42,782 bases of DNA from Chromera velia (taxonomy: Eukaryota; Sar; Chromeraceae), in the NCBI GenBank assembly GCA_018398765.1, contig JAHBMJ010005084.1, forward strand, positions 13,675-56,456. Direction: 5' to 3'. The first letter of the stretch is position 1. Every line of letters begins with the position of its first letter. Shown piece by piece: positions 10,701 through 22,711 of this stretch. The position numbers and the translations under genes are program-made. The notes beneath the pieces are model-generated. The model worked only from the letters and a program-made list of their open reading frames with translations, was not told where the DNA came from and did no database searches.

Positions 10701-13700
10701 ATAGGAGAAATTCGCAGTCGGCTCAAGAACGCCCCAGAAAATCAAAGGACTATCAGAAGTCCAAGTGATTCCTCTCATGCTTGCAGAAACGTCCACAGAA
10801 CCCACTTACTGATGCCCTTTAGACACGACTCGTTCTCTACATAAGCAGGAGAATGCTCATGTCTCATAAAGCAAAAAAAACTGTTGTGATCAGAGTGCAG
10901 GACTTCCTGAGAGAAATGAAATTCTCAGTTCCCTTTTGTGAGCGCACACATCACTGCTTACCACTCAAAAGCGGGTTTGTACGGTTTCGAGAAAACATTG
11001 AAGAAGCCCTCTTCCACAGACTCCCTCCGATGTTTGAAGGTCAGGCCCGCAAAAAGAGCGAGTGGGACAAGGAAGAGGAGTGGGGTGCACACAAACGCCA
11101 ACGTCCACCAGGCAGCTGTGTAGCATGGAAGCGAAGGAGCCTTCCATACACGCCACTTGAGAACATTCTCGCGTTCTGCCGCGTCCTGCATGAACAGACC
11201 AGGATGTCAAGAAGACACAGGAAGAAAGATACGCATGCAAATCTGACGACATGTTTTCTATCGAAAAAAGGAAGAACGGAATCAAAACAACCACAGAGTT
11301 TGGTAGACTGACGGGTAAAGAGAATATGAGAGACTGCGAGTAAATCCGTGCCAAAGGAAGAATACACCCACAGAAAACGACTCCGCCATTGAAATTTGCT
11401 GTCAAAGAAGACAGTGCTGATCGAGCACACAGACCGCGGAAAATCAAAAATGGAAGAAGTCGCATAGACCGACTGACCTCGAAGACAACTGTACACAACA
11501 AGAAGTCCGACACCACGCTCACAAGCAAAGGAAACATCACGATCACATGAGCGCCAAACAATTGAATGTAGGGGCGCTTCACCAGTTCCAAGCAGAGCGA
11601 AGAAAGAGGAGGAGGAGGCCCGTCCGTTCCCCTAAGTATCTCCCCAGCTTTCCTCTCTGCCACCCCTCCACCCCCAGCAGCCGAAGAAGAAGAAGAGAAA
11701 GATTCCACAGGAACCAAAGCAATTCCCTCATTCTCTTCAGAGACGAGTGGGTCACTTCCACTTGTTTCCACCCGTCTGTCTTCTTCACCCTTCACCTGTC
11801 CCCCCTCGTCTTTGTTGCCTTCCCCCCCTGCCCCAAGTAGAGGCTGCGCCTCCCCCCGTCCCGCTCCCCCTCCAGCCGCTGCGGCCATGTCTCCTGTCTT
11901 GGCCTTTTTCCTCGAGCGCCTCCAGAAGAAAAAGAGATGGAGTGGGAAAAGCACGAAGAAAGCTGTAACGAACAAAGCGATGGGCTGCAAACGGCCACAA
12001 GAAAATCACGCAGACGTGAGTGGAAGGTTCGCCAAGAGTAAAGAAAACGAAAGCCAACTCGTCCCTCAATAGGCTGAAGGCTTCCAATTATCTATAAATT
12101 TGCTCTCCACAAATAAGGGCAGAGAGGTGACGAGAGAGAGAACTGTCACAGAAGAATACAGAGCCTAAGGTCACAATGAGAAGAAGGAAAAAAAGGGTGT
12201 TCTGTTTCACTTCCCAAACCTACACGACCGAGTCGGACATGCACGCACCTTCCACAGTCGGAATCCCATTCTGGCTGCATCTCTGAAGTTGGCAGGAAGG
12301 CAGACGAATAGGAAAGAACTCCACACGCCCCACTCCTGCAAACAGAAGAGAAACGCAGGTTTTCGTCCAGCATTTTGTTGGAGCGCTGATTCCTCCACTC
12401 TTGTTTGCGCGAACAACAATACCATTGAGCCTCTCACCCAAATCAGGTTGCGTATACAGTTTCATCATAACATGAAGCAACGCAAAACAAAAACTATAGA
12501 CCCACGTTGATTCTCAAAAAAAAGGAAAACAAATATACCCACGTTGACTCTCTTGACTTCCGACAGTCCCCGCGGCGCCTCGTCTGATACCAGACCGATG
12601 GCCAGGGCAAAGTCTTCCACCGCCTGAGAGTCTCCCCGCACGTCCAGCTTCAGCAGCGCCACAAAGTTCCCAAAAGAAACAAACGACTTGAAAACCCCCA
12701 GAGAACCGGCATCAGTCAAAAGAAGCAAAACGTTGTACAGAGAAGCGACGAAGAGAGGAATTCCCCATTTTACAAAATTGGTCCACTTCTTCGCCTCTAC
12801 TGCGCAAATCTTCTCGCAAGAGAATTGCTCTGCAGCCAAGAAAGAAGCACAGCCAGCCAGAATGGATGTCATCCAAGACCGTGTACATAAACGGCAAAAA
12901 CATATGAATGCCACACCAGCACAAGGTAGCAGAGGCAACAGAATTGATAATTGACGAAGCTAGAATCTGCACGCATGCAAAAACAAAGCACCCCCCAGCC
13001 TCCACGCAGACACACGAGCAGGCCGACACACTGACTCCCCCTAGCTCCCCTCAATCCCTCCAACCAACCGATGCACCGACATACCCAAATTCCACAGAGT
13101 TGTGATCAGAGAGGATCCTGGCAGACAGGACGAACAAAGAAGGCCATTCGACTGCCCTGCAGGAATCACAAAGAGGATTTGAGCTAAAGGCAGACAATCC
13201 CTGAAACACGCATGCAAACTTCCATGAAGAATACCTATGCGGGAATGGACTTATGGAAAGAGACTGTTACAGTCAAAGGTCTTCGTGGTCTTTCTATCGA
13301 TGCACTCAGGAGGCCGTCCGTCGCCGTAAGCCTTCGTTCGAGCAGGAGCTTGATCGTTCGTTATCAAATTACATGCTCTCCCTCCACACGCATAAGCAGA
13401 CACGTACACGTAATTCACAGATTCATTGCAAATGAAAGAACAGAAACACAGCCAGAAAAAAGAACCAACCTGGGCAACGTGTGCGTGTACCCTCCCTCAA
13501 TGCCGTCTCGCACGCCGTGTTGCCCTTCGGGTCCGCTTGTTGCTGCCGCTGCTGCCGAAGAAGAAGACGCCCATACAGGTCCCCAGCAGCGGCAGCAGCA
13601 GAGCCCTGTCGAGCCCCTCGAGCGCCTCCTCCCAACTCACTGATTTCTCTCTCGCACTCTGCCCGTCTGCTGGGACCACATCTCCCAGGAGGACAGAGCG

Positions 13701-16700
13701 TGCAGTTCACACTCTCCAGCCATCTCATCTGGAGACACTGGTGGTCTTCTTGGGCAAACACAAGGGTACCGCCCTGCAGGTTCAAGGAGAAATCGGACAG
13801 AGGACAAAAAGACATTCAGGAGATGCCACATCCTTGTAAGCTTCTTCTATCATATGATCACGCAACTGCCACACTCAACCCGCGCAGTTGGTAGTGCGAT
13901 TGCACGCAGTCAAGGCGAAAGGTGCGCAATTCTGACACAGGAAAGGAGAGGAAAGGAAAGGAGAGGAAAGGAGAGGAAAGGAGAGGAAAGGAGAGGAAAG
14001 GAAAGGAAAGGAAAGGAAAGGAGAGGAAAGGAAAAGAAAGGAAAGGAAAGCGGGGTTCTCCAGAGACCCTCAGGCAGTGCAGATAGTTGGACAACGGGTG
14101 TGAAAATCCAACCCACCATTTTGCAGTCAGCTCCCATAGGACAATCAGCTGCGCCTGCGCATTTGTTCCGCGTATTTCTTCCTGCAGGCAGCCAGATGAA
14201 TGCCAGATATTGAAAACATCGTCCTCGTGTAAATTGATGACATCCCTTTTTTACAATGTGGATGCGCACGTCAACCAAGAAAGATTTGCGGATACCCCTG
14301 TGTACCTCTATTGCCTAATGTGACTTGCCTTCTGAGCGCTCGTCATCGGTTTTCCCCTCGCTGTCCACTGTCATTCTTCCTCTAGCCACCTGCATGCAGT
14401 CAATCAATCGGGCAGGAAGGCACAGAGAGCACATGTGGACAACAGAGATAGAGATAGAGATCATCCCCGTTTCCCGTGAATGACCTGTTGCTGAAGCTGT
14501 TTGAAGAACTCGATTGATGGATGAAGGTTGATAGACAGATGGACAGGTATGGAGGGAAGACAGATAGAAAGATAGACAGATAGAAAGAAGGAGATTGTAA
14601 AAGAGACAAATATGGAGGGAGGAAAGCGTACGAAAGAGGAAAATAGGATGGGCGCTCTGTAGGGATCCGAACGCTGTACAGGTATCAATGAAAGGGCTCT
14701 CACATGAGTGTCAAGGCACGTTAAAGACAAAAAAAAATCGCAAAAAAGGAAGGCAAATCGACTTTCAAAAGAAGCATCTTTACTGTCTTTTTCTTCGACA
14801 CACAGCACTAGGGAGATGTGTGGCAAGACGAATAGTCCAAAGAAATGATAGTCTGTCAACACATTTCTTCCTCGATCCTGTTCGACTTCAGAAGCACCGT
14901 TAATTCTCCAAACTTTTATCTTTTCAAAACAGACCTTGAAGGATGGGGGCGTGCAGGCCTGACAGAAGAACCGCCACCTGTTGCTGGTCGAGTCGAAGAT
15001 TTTCTTCACGACTTCACCGGACCTGCACCTGAGGTCTATGTCCACAAACTCTCGCTGCTCAGTGCCGTGGTGCTGCACAGACGCGTTGGGACGACAGATA
15101 GACAGCCAGACAGACGCACACACACAGATATATACACATACACATGCCCAGGGAGCAAAGAAAGTTTCAGAGTCAGAAACAGGCTGAAAGCAACGATATG
15201 ATCAGGACGGAACCCCCTCTCTGAGAGATAAAGGAACAAAGCCATGACATTTACGTCACAATGGCAATCTGAAAGAAACTTTCCTTTCTGCGCACAAGTT
15301 CACTAAATTTGAACTTCTAGATTGTGGTGGTGTGTGTCCTTCTTCAGAATATTTACAGGTATTGAGTACAATCAGACAGACTTGACTCTCTGACTACCTG
15401 CCTGACTGACTGACTGACTGACTGAGATAACGTGCATGAGGTCCCTTTCCGGTCCGACGGCTCTCCTCGTTCTGTTTCTCTCTCTCCTGACGGCCTCCCG
15501 CTCCCACATCACCAGGGCGCTTGCCTCATCGGCGTCTCCGTCATGCAGCACCAGGGATGACAGAGAAATGAGCTTCTCCGAGGAACCCAGAAGATAAAGG
15601 GGGGTCTCAGAGGAGTGGTCTCCGGTGTTCTCGTCATGAGCTGTTGTTGACATCTCCTCGTTGATCACTGCAATCATTCACTCATTTATTCATACATACA
15701 TTCATGCAGATGCGGTGAAATTTTTGTCGAATAAAAAACTTTAAGGAGTTTCAAAGCGGCAGAGAGACGAAGAGGGAAAGCGAAAGGCAAGCAAAATGAT
15801 CATTGGAATCCTTTGATGATTTGCACTTGCAAAGTTCTCATGACTGACGTTTCTGCAGTACGCACCAGTGCAAGTACCAGAAAAGAAAGTGCAACATCTC
15901 ACAAAGTCATTTATGGTCAATAATGAATGAACCACTTGACAGACGCATGCATGCGTCAAAGAGCTGACGTTGTCTTTCACTAGACACAATCATATGGCTT
16001 GGTATTTGGTTCCCCGCCTTCAAAACAATATTTCCTCTGAACACCGCGTTGTGGAGTCGCACAGGCATTGGAGCGTGTCGCAGCTCCAAAACCAGAAGGC
16101 CGGCTGACTGGACAGGGAATGAGACGCGGTTGGCAAGCACGTTCCCTTCGAAGAGCAAGTTTGTGCCGTTGAATTTGGACCCAAACAGTGCCACATTCCC
16201 CCGTCTGCGTGACACGTTCTGCCTGCACGCACGCACCAAAATCATAAAGAACCGAGTTGTGTATTTCAGACACAAGCAAAGGCACCTACCTCGACAAATG
16301 ATTAGAAAGCTCTGCAGGCCTGCCCAAAATAGAAGGATACGCGGTGTCTGACCTGACAGTCAAGTCATATCTGTGTATGTCTCACTTGTTCTGAAATCCA
16401 GCGCAGAAATCAGTCAGTCAGTCTGCAGCCTGTACGCATCTCGAAGTTATCTATACGTTTAGCTTGATATGTAAAACATGCATGCTCACTGACAGGAAAG
16501 AGCAATTTGTGGCCTTGATGTCGATCCCCGTGCTCCGCACTGATTTCTTTTGCTCTGCCACCGCCCACTCTGCCCCCGTTTCCGGATCGACATAGAAGGC
16601 CCCCCCAACCCCCAACGCCCCCGAGTCCTTCATTCCTCCAGATATGAGGAGACGAGAGAGGTCGCTCTCTTTTTCCGTGCCGCCTTCGTCAGTAATGGAG

Positions 16701-16999
16701 GGAAGGGGAAGCTTCTCGTAAACGGCCTGCAGGCAGGAAAGGGTGCGAGCACGATCAACGGGATTCAGTAGGACTTTCCTCTCTTGGCATGGTTTTCTTT
16801 GTTTTTCTTCCGCATTCTCACTAGCTCTCTTTCACTGCCTCCTTGTGTGTGTCAGGGTGCGTGTGTATGTGAGACTGTGGGAGTGATATGAGCAAGTGAC
16901 TCAGTGAGTTTGAGTGCGTGAGTACTCGAGTGCGTGAGCAATTGAGTGAGTGTGTGAGTGACTGAGTAAGCGAGTGAGTCAACGAGCGAGTGAGTGAGC

Positions 17000-17043
<44 letters not shown>

Positions 17044-19020
17044 AAGAAAGAGAGAGAGAGAGAGTCTCTACGTGTATGTCGAGCTGTCCCTTCGCACATT
17101 CTCAGGTTTTCACTCTACAAATTCACGCAAAACATTGATTTTCACTTCCTTCTACAACTCCAATGAATAGTGCGAAGTATATGTATTGGTCTTACCCACC
17201 CTGTTTCCCACGAAAACGGTGCTGGAGACTTCCAATCGGAGCGAACGGACGCTGAACGAGAGGGCATCGACTGCGACGCCCCCTCCTCCAAGAAGGGCAT
17301 GGTTACGCCTGAAAGCAGAACCTGCAAGCATGCGACAGTGACGGAATGCTCATGTTCACAGGTGGTCTATTCCATTTTTGCCTTTCTCTCTTGGACTTTT
17401 CTTTCCGCGTTTGTGTGCCTCTGCATCGACCTATAATTTCGAGGGACGATGCGTCCCCAGGAGTGGAATGAGGAAGCAGCTGCAGCTGTACCCCTCCCCC
17501 CAAGATCGCGTTCTTGTTGTCCTCAAATCTGCAGTTCTCTATCCGGTTGCGGTGCTTCCATGGGAGAATGTGGGCGAGGATCACCGCCCCCCCTACCTGC
17601 AAGTCACGTTGTTCACGTGCCTCTGTAAGATGCTTTGGGAGGAATGAAAGACTCTTCTGATCGCCTCTTTGAGCGAATAGAGTCACAAACGGTCGCAGCA
17701 AATCTCTGTGTGGGTTTAGAATCTGCTCCACGCCGCGGCATGGCATGGATCGTCGTGTGCAACAAAGAGAATGCACTTCTTTGACTTCGTCAAAATCGGA
17801 AAGGAGAGAGAGAAGGCCAACCAGTCTGTTAGACAGCCAGACGCACTGAACTACAGAAGTAATCAATTCAAGGCTGCAAACGCCTAAGATGTCAAGGCCT
17901 TCAGAAATCAAAAATGGTATTTCAGAAATGGAAAGCCAACTCACGAATTGGTTTCCTCTCAGCGAGTATAGCGACCCTTCAGGAAAGGACGGAATGAGGC
18001 CGTTGAGCAGCCAGAAGGGCAGGTGTCTTCTCCCCGATTCGTCCTCTAGATAAGGGAATCGTCCCAGCGCTGCTGCCCACTCTCCGTTCTCCCGAAAGAT
18101 CACATTCCGAAGAATCACCTGCATGGAAGAAGGGAGAAGAGAAGAGAAGAGAAAAGAAAGAGGTTGACTTGAAGATTCGTTCTCTGCGCATGCGCAAGCA
18201 GCTAATTCTGAATCAGCTTCTTTTTATGAAATTTTCTATAATAGAGCAGAAAATCAACAAATAATCCACGAACGAAATGGACTTGTAAAAAGCAAAGAGT
18301 GTTCATGCATGAGCTTCGTCAAAAGAAGAAGAAAAAAAGATCAAGAGACATCGATTCTCTATGTATGCTTTCAGTGATTATCATTACCGCTTGTCGGGAG
18401 AGTGCAAAGGGAATCCGTGAGTTGCTACTTTGGCTGACGGTCCAAGCATGAAAGTCAGCTTAGTCAGAAAATTAAAAAAACAAAAGGAACCATTTACAGG
18501 TTGACTCACCTGCGAGTCGTATGTCATCAGAGCGAAGGAAGGCGTCCCTCTGATTTCTACATCCTCTATTGCCACAATAGAATTTCGAAAGTAGAGAACA
18601 GAGGTGGCTGGGAGCATTTGGTGTCTCTGCGCAATGCTCAGAGCTTCATGTTTCGCTCTTGGTTGAGGCACGCTCCCTTTCTTGGTAAAAATGGGCACCC
18701 CCTGGCCGTACACTTTCATGGAAATCTTCAGAGACTTCACACTCCACTGGTGTCTTCTCTCCTCCCTCTCTCTCGCCTCGTCCTCTTTGCTCTTCTCTTG
18801 CTGGTTGACTTCTGCAAATGACCACCCACGAGAGGAGCGTGCCGAGAATGCACCGCCAAGCAAAGGAGCAACAGGAGCCGGGCCAACAGGACCGTCGCGG
18901 CATGTCAAGAGGGGACGGTCGATTCTGCAAAGAAAGAGAGGTTCATGCAAAGACTCGGAGAGTGAGGCCAAAAATGCAGACGAAGACAACCACACAAACA
19001 GAAAGACTCACAGATAGATG

Positions 19021-19058
<38 letters not shown>

Positions 19059-19250
19059 ATGAAAAGACAATCCAACGAGCAATCTGGCGTGTGGAAATTA
19101 AAAAAATACATCCGTGCAGGTTTTGTGTCTTGACCAGTGCTGCTTGCACCGAAACAGGAACCCTGCGCATACGATGAAGGAAAGCGTTGAGATCTGCGCT
19201 ACTGTCCAGTATTTCATCAATGCTGTGCGAAGACCGGAGAGAGCCTTCAT
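8618..19250 (-). CDS. Beta-helix (Pmp-like) multi-pass membrane receptor-like protein, 18 exons
   Basis: Frame-consistent exons on the minus strand: 19250-19150, 18924-18510, 18118-17945, 17596-17431, 17321-17200, 16726-16490, 16218-15969, 15667-15432, 15072-14935, 13773-13641, 12829-12543, 12335-12249, 11984-11478, 11185-10962, 10580-10449, 10253-10142, 9435-9375, 9009-8618; 1257 residues. Residues 1-35 form a signal peptide (core ISTLSFIVCAGFLF). Residues about 130-490 repeat the beta-helix rungs of polymorphic outer-membrane-type proteins (VIFREN, CRFEDN, GGGV, GGAF, FEGN, FRGN). Residues 567-657 form a Cys-rich neck (FFCQACTPPS, CTLCPPGRC). Residues 670-1127 hold 7-8 hydrophobic helices, including PIALFVTAFFVLFPLHLFFF. 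The tail is acidic and probably cytosolic. Alveolates carry expanded families of this layout; adhesion or sensing is plausible, but the ligand is unknown. The first ATG could instead be 19217, or exon 1 could be an internal exon of the upstream ankyrin gene. Confidence 0.8.
9375..12829 (-). other. Region encoding the multi-pass membrane domain
   Basis: Exons 11-17 of the receptor gene. Hydrophobic segments in order: WGIPLFVASLYNVLLLL; PIALFVTAFFVLFPLHLFFF; VIVMFPLLVSVVSDFLLC; WWTLAFVCTPLLFLVPLALF; LSVLFVCAV; LVFLLCSAFLVLHL; LFSLVLLSA; TVIMCLPFVFVLFQF. Between the second and third lies a long Gly/Ser/Glu linker of about 100 residues. The motifs FSKPYKPAFEWW and CPFKDKWDNW are recognisable landmarks of these beta-helix receptors and fix the reading frames across exon junctions. 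Confidence 0.7.
10586..10698. repeat. (CA)n microsatellite beside an acceptor
   Basis: About 110 bases of CA with a few TC interruptions. On the coding (minus) strand this is (TG)n and ends within about ten bases of the acceptor of the exon starting at 10580. Confidence 0.95.
13941..14050. repeat. (GGAAA/GGAGA)n pentanucleotide tandem repeat
   Basis: About 22 units of a five-base purine repeat alternating GGAAA and GGAGA, inside the intron between receptor exons 9 and 10. On the coding strand it is a long polypyrimidine tract (TTTCC/TCTCC), about 165 bases upstream of the exon 10 acceptor. Confidence 0.95.
15432..18924 (-). other. Region encoding the extracellular beta-helix repeats
   Basis: Exons 2-8 of the receptor gene. 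Short rungs ending in Phe-x-x-Asn (FREN, FEDN, FVGN, FEGN, FRGN) alternate with Gly-rich turns (GGAV, LGGGV, GGGGVAV, VGGAF). This is the signature of right-handed parallel beta-helix domains in Pmp-type proteins. Each exon carries one to three rungs and exon boundaries fall in different phases, so the domain was not built simply by shuffling same-phase exons. Confidence 0.7.
16900..17075. repeat. GTGA-rich then (GA)n repeat
   Basis: A stretch of degenerate GAGTGAGTGA units followed by about 70 bases of GA, in the intron between receptor exons 5 and 6. It is polypyrimidine on the coding strand. Confidence 0.85.
19020..19056. repeat. (GA)n microsatellite
   Basis: About 36 bases of GA in the first intron of the receptor gene. 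Confidence 0.9.
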
Positions 19251-19282
19251 CCATCTACATCCGTCCACAAGCAGGTGGAAAA

Positions 19283-19453
19283 TCAGGCCTCGATCAGATG
19301 ACTGACTGACTCTGGGTGTTCTCCCTCTCGGAATTTCATGGGTCTGATGTGCACGTGGTGGTTGGCCAGAGTGTGCCACAGAAAGAAGTGGGAGACTTCT
19401 TTCTTTGTCTCCGGTCGTGTGTGACACACCTGATAGAAGAGAGAGCAGGAAGC

Positions 19454-19495
<42 letters not shown>

Positions 19496-22400
19496 GCACA
19501 AACAGATACACGCCCACTTTCTGTGCCAAGTGCGACCCTGCAGAGTCCCCGCAGATGTTCGTGCCTCCATCTCCTGCAAACCTGCCAAATCTTCTGCTAA
19601 GCTGCCAGCTTTTTTCACTTTTATTCTATCGAGTTCCGCTTCTGACCGTTGTCAAAAATCAGTGTTTTCATTTCATGCCCCCCTCTTGCCCATATGCGGA
19701 GCTGAACCAACACGAGTACTCACTCACTTCAAATTGGGGTCTCTGCGGCTGTCCGTTGAAGACTTTGAGGGACTCGGGGAGGGGCCTGTAAAGGAAAGAG
19801 GCAAGGTTGAAGGGTTTCGCTTTTCAATGATCGATACAATCGTAGACAGTCAATTGACAATTACAATGGCAGCAACACTGGCACGAGGGGTCTTGACGAG
19901 GGTTAAGAGACAACTGCGGAGGCACAAATTTGAACAGAAGGCAGGCAAGAACGTTCCAAGCAAGCTCATGGAAATCGTTCCTGGAAAACACAATGATCAG
20001 CTATTGTATGCATTTACATGAGGGCAAAAAAGAAAGAAGACACACGTACTTGAGCAGGATGATGCAGGGTCTCACAGTTTGGGATGTTCTCATCTGGCCC
20101 TGTTCCTTGTAGAAGTGACAGAGGTAGAGGGCAGACCAGAGATCGCATGCCCTGCAAGTATAGCCATGCAGGTACGCATACATACATGCACGGAACATGC
20201 AGCCAACAGATGCACTTGGCGGATCACAGCACGGCTGTATTGTTTCCTTCCACCAGCGAGAAACAAAGGGTTAACCACTGCGCTGAATATCAAATCAAAG
20301 AACAAAGTGAAATGCTTCCAACTGACAGTTCTTCTCTTTGGAAAACTTTCTCATACGTGACAACCAAATGAATGTCTACTTGCACAGAAAATGTTCAGCA
20401 AGATACCCTCCCCCTACTAGGTGCCCCACTTGTGGAACCCCACCCCATGCCCTTACTCCTCTTTAGCGGAATGCGTATTAAATTTTCTTGTCTTCTCTCA
20501 TATGACTCTGGGCCTGGATGCGCATAGCGGAAGACTATAACCATAAACTGCAAGCGAGATGAGAAGCGACTGCACTTACTCCCCGTTCCGCAGAGGCTTC
20601 CCCTTGTGTCTCCTCCCCCATGAGACGGGCGCAAGGAAGCAGTCGGAGAGACGGGCGGCCCTCTGCTGGTCAGGCACGACGTGAATGAGCAGCCACTGGA
20701 ACCTCCTGGGGACCTGCAGCCGTGTCATATCCATTGATCGGAAGACGTGTGTATTTTGGCATTGGTGTATGCTGCATGGAATCTCCTCTACCTGTTTTCT
20801 GCAATGCCCCGAGGCGATCATCCGTGAACAGCAATTTTGTGGACGGACCTTTTTGGCTCTGTTGATTTCGTCCCTCGAGGGTCTCAGCGCACTCGCCGCG
20901 TCTGCCATCGAGTCAACAAAGGAGATGCCACTTTGGAACAGATGCGAGTCTGGGAACTCCTGTCGGCCTGCAGGTGGCGGATCGTTTATGAAGGATGGAG
21001 GTGATTTGGACACATGTGGAGCTGTCAGCTCACAGTCGTTCCTGGATGGAGACGTCAGAGACTATTTGGAACAAAAGAAGCCGGATGCATTTCTTTACAT
21101 TGAAGGAGAGCTTGAGTAAAGAAGAGCACATATACAGAAACGATTGCATGCAGATGGACGAATTAGGAAGGCAGAACCCTCTCCTTGCTTTCTTTTTATC
21201 TCCCCCATTCCGGAAATCATTTCGTTGTAGATGTCACTGATTTTTCATCATGCTAGCTGCATGCGTGTTCACAAAACGCAACCTACGTGCGGATGACCAT
21301 GTACTGTGCACCTCTCACGTACCTTTCAACTTCCCTGCGTCAACCTTTCGCTGGTAAGCAGGAATGAAGTCTATTCGGTAGATGAATTCGAGAAATTTGG
21401 CTGGCACTTGACTACCCCCGTGTGACACTTGTCCCTTCTTTTTTCTGCTGCTTCCATCCGCTCTGGCTTCCGTCCCCTCTGTACCCTTTTTGCCGTCCTT
21501 TGATGTCGATGAAGGTCCCCCCCCACAAGGGTTCTGTCTGAGTTCCCGCAGGACTTCTTCGTTAATCTCCCCCCCCATGCCCCAGAGAGAAGTCACAATG
21601 TCCTGTAGGCACGGGAAGGGACACACAGCAGAAGATCCCGTCAAGTCGGATTGATCTCGAAAAGAGAAATAGTCTGTGAACCTCGTCAATTCTCCGGACA
21701 CATTCTGACAACCGACTCCATGGAATACCGAGGCGTGCGGCAATGTTACAGCAGACAGCCACAATAAGTTTTCATTATTTGCTTTGTGCGAAAGACATTC
21801 AAATTATCAAAAAACTGCAAAATTGCCCCAACAAGACTATCTAATCAGCTGACAGAAAGACACCAGAGACCTACCCAGGCATCCGTATACGACTTCTCGT
21901 TCAGAACGCGACCGTCAGTCCTGAGCATCTGAATGTGCTGAAAGTCGAGTGACGTATCCGCCCGATTCTCTCCCTCAGGCTTCCGGGGGTCGTACAGATG
22001 GTGCGAGCAGGTGATCAAGTTACGGATGAGAGAAGTGTACATGTTCCTTAGGTCCGACACCGACAAAGGGGTGGAAACCACAACTGTGTTTCCCTTTGCG
22101 TCCTCACTCAGAGAGTGGAGGGCGGGGCCGAAACGGAGGTATCTCTGTAAGGATACAGGGGGGGTCAGTAACGGATGCATTCAAGAATCGGGAGAAGGGG
22201 GACAGGAGGCAAGGAAAGACTGGAAACCATCTTCAGTCATCAAAAATGCCAAGCGGGTGGGGGGTGACCGTGTACGGCATAAACCCCAACAAATCTTTCT
22301 CGCTTCTAGTAACATCGGGTCCCATCCAACGAAAGAAAAGGGGCCTAGGACAGCAAGTTTGACCAACCGATGGCTCTGTACTGTCAAAGAGGATAGTCAA

Positions 22401-22676
22401 AGCTGGACAAAAAAACGAAAAAAAAAGAAGAGAAGCAGCTCCTGATTCGCACCGACCGGAACACTACAGAGACCAATTCATCTTCAGTAGTAACGCAGAC
22501 CTCTCTCTCCTGACCCCGACTTACTAACCAAGAATAGGTGGTCTGTCTCCTTGAAGAGCGACGCCATTTGGAGGGCAGTGATGCCGGCATCGTTCGTCTG
22601 CAAGAGAAAACGCACACAAGACAGCAAAGGAGGGTAAGGGGAGGACCGAAATAGGCAGACAGAGAGACAGACAGAA

Positions 22677-22711
<35 letters not shown>

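Noticed and set aside
10460..10844. + frames of Thr-His repeats
   Set aside because: They are translations of the CA microsatellite, antisense to receptor exon 15.
20395..20572. Minus-strand frame FMVIVFRYAHPGPESY as the last ankyrin-gene exon
   Set aside because: Joining it in phase gives a stop after four codons. Skipping it to the exon at 20151 keeps the frame through four more exons.
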